From the NCBI GenBank assembly GCA_024362935.1, contig JANCRA010000014.1:4421001-4485000 (forward strand): a stretch of DNA of 64,000 nt. Reading direction: 5' to 3'. The stretch comes from Setophaga petechia (lineage: Eukaryota; Chordata; Aves; Passeriformes; Parulidae). Both the position numbers and the translations under genes were made by a program. Each line of letters opens with the position of its first letter. The first letter of the stretch is position 1. Of this stretch, positions 37,703 to 48,900 are shown one piece after another. The notes beneath the pieces were generated by a model that was not told where the DNA came from, did not search any database, and saw nothing but the letters and a program-made list of their open reading frames with translations.

Positions 37703-38078
37703 GCTGAAGGATTGTTTAGGCTGGAGAAAAGAGGCTCAGGGGAGACTTTGTCACTCTCTACAGTGACCTCAAAGGAGGATGGAGACATGTGGGGGTTGGT
37801 CCTTTAACGAGTGATAGGATGAGAGAAAAGGGCCTCAAGCTGCACCAGGGGAGGTTTAATTTGGATATTGGGGAGAATTTCTTCACTGGAAGGGTGGTCA
37901 GGCCTTGGAACAGGCTGCCCAGGGCAGTGGTGGAACCACCACCCCTGGAAATGGTCAGAAAACAGGGGATGTGGTGCTCAGGAACAGAGGTTAGGGGTGG
38001 AATTGGAGTGCTGAGATAATGGTCAGACATGATGATCTCAGAGGTCTTTTCCAACCTTAATGATCCTGTGATTTTATT
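37703..38078 (+). mobile_element. CR1 LINE fragment, 5'-truncated (ORF2 tail and 3' end)
   Basis: This is the 3' end of a chicken-repeat-1 type LINE. Characteristic stretches are GGATTGTTTAGGCTGGAG near the start, GGAACAGGCTGCCCAGGG at about 37908-37925, and the terminal block with GATGATCTCAGAGG and TCTTTTCCAACCT. CR1 encodes an endonuclease/reverse transcriptase (ORF2); only the last part of the C-terminal tail remains. Readable residues include FFTGRVVRPWNRLP, in frame with a stop at about 38017-38019. The tandem ATTCTATG-like 3' tail is reduced to a single degraded unit (GATCCTGTGATT). The missing 5' end is the usual result of incomplete target-primed reverse transcription. The flanking duplication could not be identified, as is common for CR1. 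Confidence 0.88.
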
Positions 38079-38426
38079 AACAATAGACAACCTTCAGCAA
38101 TTTCTCTGAACCTTGGAAGAATTCAAATGAAGGAGCCACGTGGATGAAATCCCTCTCTGCCTACAGCAAGACAATTCACCTCTTTTTTTTCCAGACCAGT
38201 GCATTAAAAGTTGATATCACATATAATTGAGCTTTTTATATGCATGAATTCCCTCAGGAGCACCCTGGTGTGAAAAACAGTGTGAACTTGCTTGTCTTTC
38301 TGTCTAAAACCAGAAATGCTCCACAAGGTCATCCCACACTCCCTCACCCCTCTCTGGCTGCTCCCCTGGAGCTGTGAGTGACCATGGCAGGAGCTCTCAG
38401 TGTGTTGTGCTGGGAGCTGGCTGCTG
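38079..38426. other. Unique linker between CR1 fragment and minisatellite
   Basis: Non-coding sequence with no recognisable feature. It separates the CR1 3' end from the start of the 53-bp array. Confidence 0.6.
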
Positions 38427-39500
38427 CATGGGAAAAACCTGAATTTCTTTCATGGGAATTAGGAATATTTCCCGTATTTCATAGGAAAAACCTGAATTTC
38501 TTTCATGGGAATTAGGAATATTTCCCGTATTTCATGGGAATAACCTGAATTTCTTTCATGGGAATTAGGAATATTTCCCGTATTTCATAGGAAAAACCTG
38601 AATTTCTTTCATGGGAATTAGGAATATTTCCCGTATTTCATGGGAATAACCTGAATTTCTTTCATGGGAATTAGGAATATTTCCCATATTTCATGGGAAT
38701 AACCTGAAATTCTTTCATGGGAATTATGAATATTTCCCATATTTCATGGGAATAACCTGAATTTCTTTCATGAGAATTATGAATATTTCCCATATTTCAT
38801 GGGAATAACCTGAAATTCTTTCATGGGAATTATGAATATTTTCCATATGGGAATAACCTGAATTTCTTTCATGGGAATTAGGAATATTTCCCATATTTCA
38901 TGGGAATAACCTGAATTTCTTTCATGGGAATTAGGAATATTTCCCGTGTTTAATGGGAATAACCTGAATTTCTTTCATGAGAATTATTAATATTTCCCGT
39001 ATTTCATGGGAATAACCTGAATTTCTTTCATGAGAATTATGAATATTTTCTGTATTTCATGGGAATAACCCGAATTTCTTTCATGGGAATTAGGAATATT
39101 TCCCATATTTCATGGGAATAACCTGAATTTCTTTCATGGGAATTAGGAATATTTCCCGTATTTCATGGGAAAAACCTGAATTTCTTTCATGGGAATTAGG
39201 AATATTTCCCGTATTTCACGGGAATAACCTGAATTTCTTTCATGGGAATTAGGAATATTTCCCGTATTTCATGGGAAAAACCTGAATTTCTTTCATGGGA
39301 ATTAGGAATATTTCCCGTATTTCATGGGAATAACCTGAAATTCTTTCATGGGAATTATGAATATTTTCCATATGGGAATAACCTGAATTTCTTTCATGGG
39401 AATTAGGAATATTTCCCATATTTCATGGGAATAACCTGAATTTCTTTCATGGGAATTAGGAATATTTCCCATATTTCATGGGAATAACCCGAATTTCTTT
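38427..39500. repeat. 53-bp minisatellite, 20 full copies, internally dimeric
   Basis: Twenty head-to-tail units, plus partial ends, run from about 38436, each starting AACC(T/C)GAA. Eighteen are 53 bp and two (starting 38807 and 39332) are 48 bp because TTCAT-type bases are missing. The unit is itself a dimer: a 29-bp half beginning TTTCATGGGAATTAGG and a 24-bp half beginning TTTCATGGGAATAACC, both ending close to a TTTC. Units 1-4 and 14-17 alternate between a GGAAA and a GGAAT junction variant, a two-unit higher-order pattern. The two 48-bp units lie 525 bp apart with similar neighbours, suggesting a ten-unit duplication. The last copy stops abruptly after GAATTTCTTT. There are no unique spacers and no coding role is apparent. 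Growth by unequal exchange or slippage is the likely origin. Confidence 0.95.
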
Positions 39501-41215
39501 CCCGTGATGTGGACAATCACTGGAGGTGAAGAATCCTGCCCACCAACCAGCTGCTGAGTAAAGACTAATTGAGCTAATTTGGAGTGGCCAGGGCCAAGCT
39601 GCAGGGAAATTTGAGTGTAAAATGGTTGTGGCTCCTTCACCTGGCTGCCATGGGAGGGTGGGTTGGACCAACCCCTCTGACCAGCTTCTGCTTCTTGGGA
39701 AGGGTCCATCACCTCAAAACACCCCTGGAAAAAGTGCCCTGAGCTCTTCTCCCAAAAGCTGGGCTCATTTCCATTAAGAATCCATACTCTATCCCATGAA
39801 ATGTGCTGGGCATTAAAACCTTATGCAAATAATTATTACAGCTAAGCCGTGGTTGTAATTTCCATTTCACTGAGGTCAGTTGCATTACATTTTTTGGTTT
39901 AGCTGCTGGTGGTATAAATGGCTTGTGCTCCTCTTTGAGGGTGCTGGATTTAAATTAAATATAAAGCTGGGATGTGTGCATCTGCTTTAGGCTCCCAAGC
40001 CACCGAGGTGCTCTCTTTAATCAAAATCCATTACCTTTCATGAGATGCAAAGGATTAACCCTTAAGTGGCTCTGGGGACACTGTTCAGTGAAAGTTGCAC
40101 TGATGAAGTCAGTGCTACACAGAATTTGTGCTTTTCTGTTGAGATAAATGGTCCCTGGGAAGCGCTGAACTAAGCAAACCAACAAGCATAGAATTTCAGA
40201 GGTTAATTGTATTCATGTTCTTTTCCAAACATGGCTTTCAAAGGATTATTTCTCCATTTTTTTTTTTTTTTTAAGCTGGTTAAAACTTTTTAAAATGCTC
40301 TATGCATTCTTCATACAACATGGTTCTGTTTTTCCTGCTTCCAGGAATGTGCCTTTTAAAGATATGGAATCACAGATGTGAACTCAGTTGTGTTATCAAA
40401 AGTTTATCTTTCAGTTAGCTGAGGTTGGAAAAAAAGTGAGAAAATCAAAGGTTTCAGTTGCTACAAAAAGTGAAGGAGAAACCAGTTTTAATTTTAAGCG
40501 TGTAGAGTGCATACTGGAAATGAATTGTACTTTTAATTAAGTTTGTCAGCATGTTATGCATGGCTGAAGCTTAAGGAAATACTATGGAGGTGTGAAAATC
40601 CAGGAAGAGAGAAATCAGTATTTATCTCTTATGGTCTTGAGGAGAAACATGGTACATGTGAAAAATCAACCACCCTGCAGCACATCAGAGTTATCTAAAT
40701 AATGGTCTGATTAAAAAGAAAGATTTCCCCAGCAGCCTTCCCTCACTCCCATCCATTTTCAGCTGAGCTGGGCAGCGGGGGCTGCTGTAGTTGAACCAAA
40801 ACTTCACTGATGTGGAAAATGAGTTGTTTATTTAGCACAAATATAACAGCAAATGTACCAACAACCTCACAAATTCAACCAGCAGAATGGATTTACCCCA
40901 GCTGGTGGCAATCCAAATATCTGAGCGGTAGAAAAGAAATTCAAAAGGCTCTGCTGTACCCTCCTCAGCCTGGGAGGAGTTCAGTGTCCAAAGGAAGCAG
41001 CAGGCTCTGAGCTGGGCAGGACAAGGGAGCTGCTCCCCTGCTTGCAGGGTTGTTCATCCTCCCTGACCCTAAAAGGTCACATTTCCACCGAGCTCTAATT
41101 CAAGGATCCTTATTTACACGTTCCAGACTCGGGGATGTTGTTTTACCTTTGTGCATGAACAAATGGGAATGTCTGTGGTGATCCTGATAAATCTACTCAA
41201 GCATTGATTCTTCTC
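39501..41215. other. Gene-free unique sequence
   Basis: No gene or mobile element is recognised. T16 occurs at 40257-40272. Ordinary A+T-rich DNA. Confidence 0.62.
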
Positions 41216-41344
41216 CATCAGTGTTGTTAACATAACTCTAAAGTCTCATACCTTCTCGAGATTTTCTTGTAGGCAGCTCTTCACAGGGGAAATGTCTCTA
41301 CTTCTCCATCAGGGCTCCTCCAGGCTCTCTCTGACTGGCCCAGC

Positions 41345-41352
41345 CCTTTTAT
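41345..41352 (-). promoter_or_regulatory. TATA box of the minus-strand LTR
   Basis: ATAAAAGG is read on the minus strand in a GC-richer setting (GGG before it and GCTGGGCC after it), the usual context of a retroviral core promoter. The predicted start would lie near 41320. Activity is not shown. Confidence 0.55.
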
Positions 41353-41444
41353 CCCAAACCTTCTCATGTGGCTACAGCTGCCACCCAATTAAGGGCATCA
41401 CAGCTGCAGCCCATTAACAGTAACGAGAATCGGAGCAGGGTCAC

Positions 41445-41484
41445 TTATACAATACATAGATCTTTTATACAATACATAGATCTT
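41445..41484. repeat. 20-bp tandem duplication inside the LTR
   Basis: TTATACAATACATAGATCTT occurs twice in exact tandem. A shorter, diverged third echo, TATACAATACAT, follows at about 41500-41511. Duplicated U3 segments are common in retroviral LTRs, where they often act as enhancers. A function here is inference. Confidence 0.9.
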
Positions 41485-41541
41485 TTACTAAGAGGCCAAC
41501 TATACAATACATACTATAATCTCACGGCCCCTACACATCAG

Positions 41542-41789
41542 CAGGAGTTGAGGCAATTTGTTGTCCTGACAAGGACCTTTTTATCACTTTTTTGAGGAGT
41601 TTCCCATTTGTTCTTAACCTCTGGGGAGGTTCTGAACACCGATTTTGTTTTCCCCCCTCTCCCCCACAGAAATTAGCAAACAGGGCCCTGTGCACCTCCA
41701 TTCTTCACATCAGCTCATGCAAGAAGGCTGAGCTGATGTGGAAGGTGCAATTAATCCTGTTGCAATTAATGAGGTCCAATTAATCCTGT
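41542..41789. other. Host linker between LTR and CR1 with a doubled 13-mer
   Basis: Unique sequence. CAATTAATCCTGT is present at 41748-41760 and again at 41777-41789, with a partial third copy (GCAATTAATG) between them. The second copy abuts the CR1 5' truncation point. It could be a local duplication made during the CR1 insertion, or simple slippage. Confidence 0.6.
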
Positions 41790-42130
41790 GTGATGCGGAG
41801 AAACTTCCTGAAGGGTGGCTGTGCTGAGCTGGGGGTCGGGCTCTTTCTCCGGGCAACAACCAACAGAACAAGAGGACACAGTCTCAAGCTGTGCCAAGGG
41901 AGATGCAAGCTAGAAATAAGGAGGAAGTATTTTACAGAAAGAGTGGTCAAACACTGGAATCATCTACCCAGGGAGGTGGTGAAGTCACCATCCCTCGTAG
42001 AGTTTAAAAAAAGACTGGATGTGGCACTTGGTGCCATGGTCTGGTTGTGGTGTTGGAACATGGGTTGGACTCGATGATCTTAAAGGTCTCTTCCAACCTA
42101 GAATTTCTGTGATTCTGTGATTCTGTGAGT
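41790..42130 (+). mobile_element. CR1 LINE fragment, 5'-truncated, with intact 3' tail
   Basis: This is a second CR1 3' end, of a different subtype from the copy at 37.7 kb. An open frame from 41790 to the stop TGA at 42075-42077 encodes the conserved C-terminal tail of CR1 ORF2. Readable words are RTRGHSLKL, VVKHWNHLPREVV and FKKRLDVALGAMV. The stop lies in the family's GGACTCGATGATCTTAAAGG block. A short 3' untranslated part ends in a microsatellite of about three TGATTCTG units (about 42107-42128), the CR1 hallmark that guides target-primed reverse transcription. Endonuclease and reverse-transcriptase domains are absent, so the copy is dead. The uninterrupted tail frame suggests a relatively young copy. 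Confidence 0.9.
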
Positions 42131-45100
42131 TGGGAGGCCTTGCTGCTCTCTCTCCTGGGCAGGGGTGTCTGTGTCAGACCCTTTGCTTTGGCAGGGCTGG
42201 TTCCTCTGAGGAACAGGAGGATGCCCAGCCTGGAAAGGGCTGGAATTCTGGAGCTCATCCTCCAAGGGACGTTTGCTGTAGTTTTTCCTCAGGAATAGGA
42301 TTTCATCTGAGATTTTTACTGTTACTGAGAACTGACAAAATCCTTGAAGTCTCAATTTCCTTGACATGAGTCAGCTTGCAAACTCTTATTTATTCGCTGT
42401 GCAGCACCCTCAATGTGCCACAGGAATCATTAACCTACGTAAATTAACTGCATCCTCAAAATGTATAAACAAACTCATTTTAAGCATCCTCTAGATAGGA
42501 GTGAAACATATTTTGTGTGGTAAAACATTGAAAATTAGAGGACGTGATTGTGAGAAGAATGGTATTTAACACTCTGAGTGCTTTTTATATTCAAGGAGCT
42601 TAACAAACTTCAGTTGATTAATAATTTAATAAATGATGTATATTACTGTGTAAATAGTGCAAATACAAGCCTCTCATAAAGATCTGGATGCCATGGCTAA
42701 GGATTTTTTTTTTTTTCAGATAAAGCTGGTGTAAAATTAATTGAGCAGCCAAATGAGCTTCTACATTCACTTACCTTTAAAACTTGGAGTTTCAAAAATT
42801 ATTGCGGTAATATAAAACCTGAAAGTATTTAAAAATAAGGAATTAAATTTACTTTTTATTTCCTGTTTTAGATGGCCAATAAATAAGGTGGCTGACAACT
42901 AAACAATAAATTAGTCTAGAAAATTGTTAGAAAAGTCCAGTGCTGGACAGCCACACTAGCTGTCATTTGAAAATGCAATTTACCATGACACATCTTCCAT
43001 TTGATACTTACAGAACAAATTAGGCAGAAAAGCACCTCATATTCCCAAATACTTTTAGCCAGTGACTTTTTCAAGGTTAAATAGACAACACACATGATCT
43101 TTGAAGTAGCAAATGGTGCTACTAAAAAATCCATTAATACACATATTAACACAAATTTGACAGGCCCTCGTGGCAGTTGTTGGACACAACTAACAAGGGA
43201 TGCTTCACAGGACCAGTCACATTTCCATGAGGTTCATTTTGTTAATTATTTGTTACTCTCAGTGCAGTGATAAAAGCATGCTAATATGCCATAGAAGCTT
43301 TTTCTTTCTTCTGGCCTAATTAAGGACAAACCCTTCTTTTGGACAAGACATTGCAGTCTTCAAAAAGGTACTTTTAAATTTCTTTTCACTGTGCTTCTGA
43401 TTATTCTAGAATTATTGTCTAGGAAGGAACAATCCACTGACTGCAGCTGTCAAATATTCAACCCACTGAATAGCAATAGCTGTCAAATTAGTAAATATTA
43501 TCTGTATTTGCAATAGACAGCAAAAATACAGGAGTGCAGTGAGAATTCTAAGTGAATGGGTAGAAAATAGATCTCCTTGGCTCATGGAAACTTATACCAG
43601 AATGGATTTGCCCATTGCAAGGACTGAGCAAGCAGTGAGTGCACCTCCATCATCATCCTTTGGAAAATCTCACTTTTTATAGAGAGCTCCTGTGACCAAC
43701 AGTTTTAACTTCAGGGAACACCTGGGCTGATGTTTTGTGGCTCCTGTGTAAGCAGGTTGGATGATTGCTGAGGCTGAAGTTTTCTATAAACCCTTCACCA
43801 AAATCTCTTCAACACATGTTCAGCTTTAAGCCCATGGATAATGGCATTCCTGTCCAGCAAAGCACTTAAGCAAATGCTTAAATTTCAAGGTAACAACAAT
43901 TTCAAGGTAACAACAGCCTTGCATTAAGTAGATGCTCCTCTTTAAACAGACAAGCCAATATTCTGCTTTCTCAATATTTCCTTAGTACAAACTGTAGATC
44001 ACCCAGACCCTCCCCTACTTCCCTTGCAAGCAGGATTGGTGCCATTTCAACTTTTTGCAAGATCCTCAGAGATCCATGAGATTTCCCCAGAAAAACAGCC
44101 TAGATGTGGCTGCCCATGTGGGACTAGAGTTGAAAATGAGGATTGTGCAGATGTGAGGGAAAAGGTTCTGCTTCCAGGGCCAGCAGTTTTACCAGCCCCG
44201 ACCCAGCACGTGATGGTTCTTGCTGGATCAGCACAATCTCCCTCTGAGCTGCTTCCTTCTAATCAGGCTGACGATCAGGACACTTGGGAATATTTTTCTT
44301 GTTTCTCCACTTCTCTGTACAGCACTTCCATCAGCCCTCAAGCATCCCCAGATGAGCTTTCAGTATGCATATGAAAATTGCAGCTGCTGAGATCCTCTCT
44401 GGGACCGCTTCAAACGCTCTCCGTTTGCATTCAGAGTGTCACAATTGTTTGTGCTGCTCTCATCTCCACGAGTGCTGTGGCTGCTGAGAAGCACTGCCCA
44501 CTTCTCAGAGGCTTTCTTCCCCTTCACCCTCTTCCCAAGGAGGTGACAGAAGTCTTTCTCTGCATTTGTTCTGCAGCACAATCGCCCCAGAGATCTCGAA
44601 TATCGTACTTGACCATCGCATTGCTCGGCAAAGTGGGAACAGGATTGTTCTGTGTCTCTCTCCCAAGGCCTGTGGGGAATCACATTATCTCCCCCTTCCC
44701 ACACTATCTCAGCCTCCACTCTTCCCTCATTTAACAATGCATCACCACGTCTTCACTTAAGAACATGATAGCTCTTTAAAGCATCTCTGTTCCTCTCTTG
44801 GAATTACACAGTTAAATCCATTTGGTGTCTTGTCAGTTTACTCTTCCTGAATGCTAATTTTTTTTCCCCTTTAAATAAGTAGTCACTAGGTTGTGTCATT
44901 AAGAATTTTGGCAATGCTTAAGCCTGAAAAATAAATAAAAATATGAGTAAAGTGATTCCTGATTGTGCTCCCACACAAGAGGCCACAGTGTCCTACATAA
45001 TCAGCCTCTTTCCACATGTACAAAAAATTAATTTCCATTCTGTATTAAAAATTGCACCTTGTTGAACCAGATTGACACTAAAATCATTTTAAATGGAAAG

Positions 45101-45857
45101 ATTATATTAAATGTATCAAAACCACCTTCACAGCTATTCAGGTACCAAAGGGAGAAAAATAAAAGGAACTATGGAGTATTGATGAGGAGGTTATTACTAA
45201 TGGCTTGAAAATTTAACACTCCCCAGGCAGAGTGTGTCTTGGAGTGGCTTGAAGGTGAGTTGAGGATGGATCAGCTGGGCACAAAGAGTGCTGAACTTTC
45301 CACCAACCTGCAGTGTGAGCTGAGCAGACCTTTGCTTTGTTTTCCCTGCTGCCAAGGAGAGGAGCCACAGAACCCTGTGGGGATGATGGTTGATCTCATT
45401 GCAGTTTGGTTACTTTAATGTGGTGTGAGGCTTCACAGCTTTAGGTGTGTTTTTTCCTGAAATGAGGAGTTGTTTGCACCCAGCTTGTGCTGGTGGATGG
45501 CCAAGGTGCCTGGGGACTGTGATCACTCAAAAAGTCATTGGCAGAGCAAGGACTGAGACCTGCACTCCCCCATGGCCACTGTCAGGCCATCCCACCTCCC
45601 ATCACGTGCTGTCCCAGCAAGGGGAAAAGGTTTTGGAAAGAGAGTCTGTGTCTGCTGCTGGTGGTTTGAGCCATTCCTTGCCCCCACCCACAGAATCAGA
45701 ACTGGATTCCTTCTCTCTTTGAAGATGACTAACGTGGTTTTTCACATAAAATCCATTTACTCAGCCTGTATGCGGGAGGAAGAAGGGTGAACTTCCCCAT
45801 AATGCTCAAAAAACACTTTGATATCCTAGCCTGGAAGGCACCATCGAAGTGCAATGG
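42131..45857. other. Gene-free unique sequence
   Basis: No gene is recognised. T13 occurs at 42704-42716. An exact 17-bp tandem duplication is listed separately at 43882-43915. Two overlapping frames of 116-118 codons at 44024-44734 show no familiar domain. Confidence 0.6.
43882..43915. repeat. Exact 17-bp tandem duplication
   Basis: ATTTCAAGGTAACAACA is present twice with no change and no spacer. Identity of both copies suggests a recent slippage event. Confidence 0.92.
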
Positions 45858-45925
45858 ATAATTATTAATGAATTAACTAAATGATTAATTTAGTTAAAAG
45901 CTAAATTATTTAATTATTCATTAAA
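45858..45925. repeat. TAAT-rich nested inverted repeat
   Basis: A perfect 9-bp stem, TAACTAAAT (45874-45882) against ATTTAGTTA (45888-45896), with a 5-base loop lies in a longer A/T-only stretch. Alternative pairings are also possible: AATTTAG against CTAAATT downstream, and an outer ATTAATGAAT against ATTCATTAAAT. The stretch holds many TAAT/ATTA words, the core of homeodomain binding sites. The sequence just downstream is suddenly richer in CpG (GCGACGGCAGCGC). It could be a conserved regulatory element or simply a cruciform-forming tract. Neither can be decided from the sequence alone. Confidence 0.6.
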
Positions 45926-48900
45926 TTAGCCCCAAATGCGACGGCAGCGCTGAGACAAGCACTCAGTCTGCAGAGCAGTAAAACAACTGGCATTAAAAAG
46001 TTGTTTTCCCCATTATTTAATGAATTAAAGCTTTGGTCATAAACAAGTCATCCAGCAGCCTTTCAGTCATGGGACAAGTGATGCCTCTCTGGTGTGTCAT
46101 TACAGATGATAGCAGGGAGAGATTGGAGACAAGATGAGGTCGTTCCTAATGAAGATGAACTTAACCTTTTTGGTAGTGGGATGTCTAAAGCTAATTAATT
46201 GTATTCTTAGAAACTCTAACAGAGGTGATTAAAGATACGTCATTTAACAGAAACTTCCCTCAGGAGAACAATTGAGGGTTTACCAAAACTGCAGAGGTTT
46301 TCCAGGACTTGAGCACATTTTTTAAGTAAGAACACATGTGAGAGAGAGAGAGGGACAGAGAGAGAAAGTGAAGCCAGATTCACTTCTGGTGTGAGGCTCC
46401 ACTGAAATCAAACACAATAAAAATAATTTGGGTCTGCTCTTTTTTCAGCTGCACCTCTAAGCCAGGCTCTAAACATGTCCCTCTTCAAACAAAACTAAAT
46501 GAAAGCAAAATGAGGATGGGCTGTCTCTTGCTGTGTGAGGGTTTACCTCCTCTGCCATCAGAGAAGCTTTAAAATCATCACATTTTTTAGCACATGTGCA
46601 GGTGTGGCTGCACAGGAGGTCCAGCTGGAGGTCACTCAGAGCAGGATGCCACCTCAGACAGGCAGCACAGGCACTCAGAGGGAGCTCTTTTAAGATCATA
46701 ATTTGAATGCACCAGGCAGACCTCTGCAGAGGAAAAATGGCCTCTGAGGAGTTGTTGAACATAAGTTCAAGGGCAGGTGTTCAGGTAATACTCCAAGTGC
46801 AGTGGACATGGTGAGAAATAATTTCTCTGGCTCATCAAGGGCCTCATGGATTTTATTTGTTAGTGGAATCACTGCAGCATATTCCTTTCCCCCCCAAAAT
46901 AAGAGCTGAGAGGAAATGACTGCAAAGGAGCATTTCTGTGCTGGTGGGCACCCATCCAGGATGTGGGAGATCAGAGTTGAAGCCAGGCTTGGGCTGAGCT
47001 TCCATGTGCTCACCCAACTGCCTCTCCACATGGAGCAGTCCCAGCAGAGACTGGAGCAGCTCTGCTCCAGGGCAGTGGCAGGGAAATGCCTCTGGGATGT
47101 GGGAGAACAGCTCTCTGCTTCCAAGATCCCCAGAGTGTGTGTATTTCCCACTCCTCAGGAGCATGGCCCAATTAGCTGTTTGCATCTTTCATTTTGGAGA
47201 TTAGAAACTTTCCCCAACAAGCATTTTGATGAATTTGCTGTAAAATTCTCTGGCATACTAAAGTTTTGAACAGCAAGAGGCTCCAGCAAAAATCCTCAGC
47301 CAGCTTTAGACAGCACATAAAGCAACAGACCAACCTCCATGCTCCAAAGCACCTCTGGTCTCCCTTTCTCCCTGGAGACTGCAAGGACAGGCCCAGTCAG
47401 ATGTGTTGGGTTAACCTGGGTGATCAGAGGTTTTCCTGGCAGGGAAACACCTCCTCAGCCTGTTTGCAATGCAGTGGCTTTCCTTCTCTGCTCAGCCCTG
47501 TGTTCTGTTTGCTGCCCAGCTCCCTTCTGTGCACACAGGACACTCACTGGCTCTGCCATTATCCTCTGGCAGGGCAGGAAGGAGCCAAGCTGCACTTGGG
47601 GACAGCTGTTAAATAGCCAGCTCCATGAAGTGTCACCATTTAGACCATCTAGTCTCACCATTTAGACCATCTGTCAGCCACTGGAGCCCAGTCCTTGATT
47701 CAGCACCATCCCGAACAGACAATTAAATCTATCATCCTAACTTGTCCTATTGAATCTGCTGGCAGGCACAAGGCTGGAGTTATGCCTGTCCTTGAAAGAT
47801 TAGACCCCTTATTCTCCTCTAGTGCTTCAAATAAAATAGTTCAAAGCCAATTTCTTGTAAAGTTCACTGGTTTTCCACCTGCAGAGCAGCTGTGGGCAAA
47901 GGGCCTTGTGTTTTATGACTATTAATAATTCTAGCCTGTGCTACAAAAATATATGAGAAACTTCAGCAATTTTTTTCAGTTCAGTTCTTGAATTCTAGAA
48001 TTAGACTTTGAGACATCTTGTTTCACACATACTGCAGGGGCGGAGAATGGAGACAAGTTGTCATGCATGAATGAAGATGCTGGGAATTAGATGAAAGAGA
48101 TTTTCCCACCTCCTAATAAAAGTCAAAAGTGACTCATCTGAAATACAGGAGATTAACAGTGGCCAATAATTTCAGTGCTGCTTGGATAAAGTTTGATGTT
48201 GGATATTCTTATGAAAAATACAATCCAAGAAAATCTGTGTGAAGCACCCGAGAGCCAGAAACTTGATGGTTTCATGTTAGAACCATTTTAGGCCAAAATT
48301 TTAAAACACAACTCTCTCTCTGCTCTTTTCTTCCTCAAATCCACAGTTCCTTAAATCAGAAAAATCTTTTAGAAGGATTTTCTGGTCTCTTCCTAAAACA
48401 GGAATTGACAGGTTTCAGAACATCTATTTTGTAAAGGAAGAAAGAAAAATGGTCTCAGGTTAGTGGCCATTAATATGCCAGCTACATAAATCAGATATCT
48501 TCTACCCTGGACCTTAATATTAAAAATAAAATGTCTGCATGACACAATGAAAAGTAGGAAAATAATCACCACTAGACCTTTATTTCCCCCATGTTGCAGG
48601 GAGGAACTGTGGAAATGTTAACTACAGAGGCACTTAAAGAGGCATCACTTACATTTATCAGGATTTCTGGCTGACAAAGTGTTACTTTAAACTGATTTGT
48701 AGTATCCATCAAAAATTAGATCTTCAGATGAAAAGATTTAGATTTTTAATGCAGGTCCATAAAATCCCAAGGACTTTTGGGCAGTGAACAATGAGGTCAG
48801 CACCCTCTGCAGAAGCCAGGGTGCTCTACAGGCTCCAGAGGTTCTGTGTCACTATTTACTGCTGCAGGGAGGTATTTCAAGTTCTGTTTCACAACACTGA

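Larger units (their letters stand above)
41222..41535 (-). mobile_element. Solo LTR, third family (6-bp target duplication)
   Basis: A 314-bp LTR reads on the minus strand from TGTAGGGGCC to GTTAACAACA. A perfect 6-bp direct repeat CATCAG flanks it at 41216-41221 and 41536-41541. On the minus strand a TATA box ATAAAAGG lies at 41345-41352, followed by about 120 bp of R/U5-type sequence. No clear AATAAA is seen downstream of it. Upstream, in U3, a 20-bp segment is tandemly doubled (41445-41484). The 6-bp duplication suggests an ERVK-class source. No internal retroviral sequence adjoins, so this is a solo LTR. The left host flank shares 11 bases, TTCTCCATCAG, with the inside of the LTR (about 41302-41312), which is unexplained. 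Confidence 0.82.

Noticed and set aside
38427..39500. CRISPR-like array
   Set aside because: Units follow head to tail without unique spacers, the units diverge from each other, and the surrounding genome is vertebrate.
44024..44734. Two adjacent frames of 116 and 118 codons as exons of one gene
   Set aside because: No splice signals or protein similarity are seen, and a 125-codon frame on the other strand overlaps them.
46696..47151. 151-codon minus-strand open frame as a gene
   Set aside because: No domain is recognisable, and frames of over 100 codons also run on both strands over the same bases.
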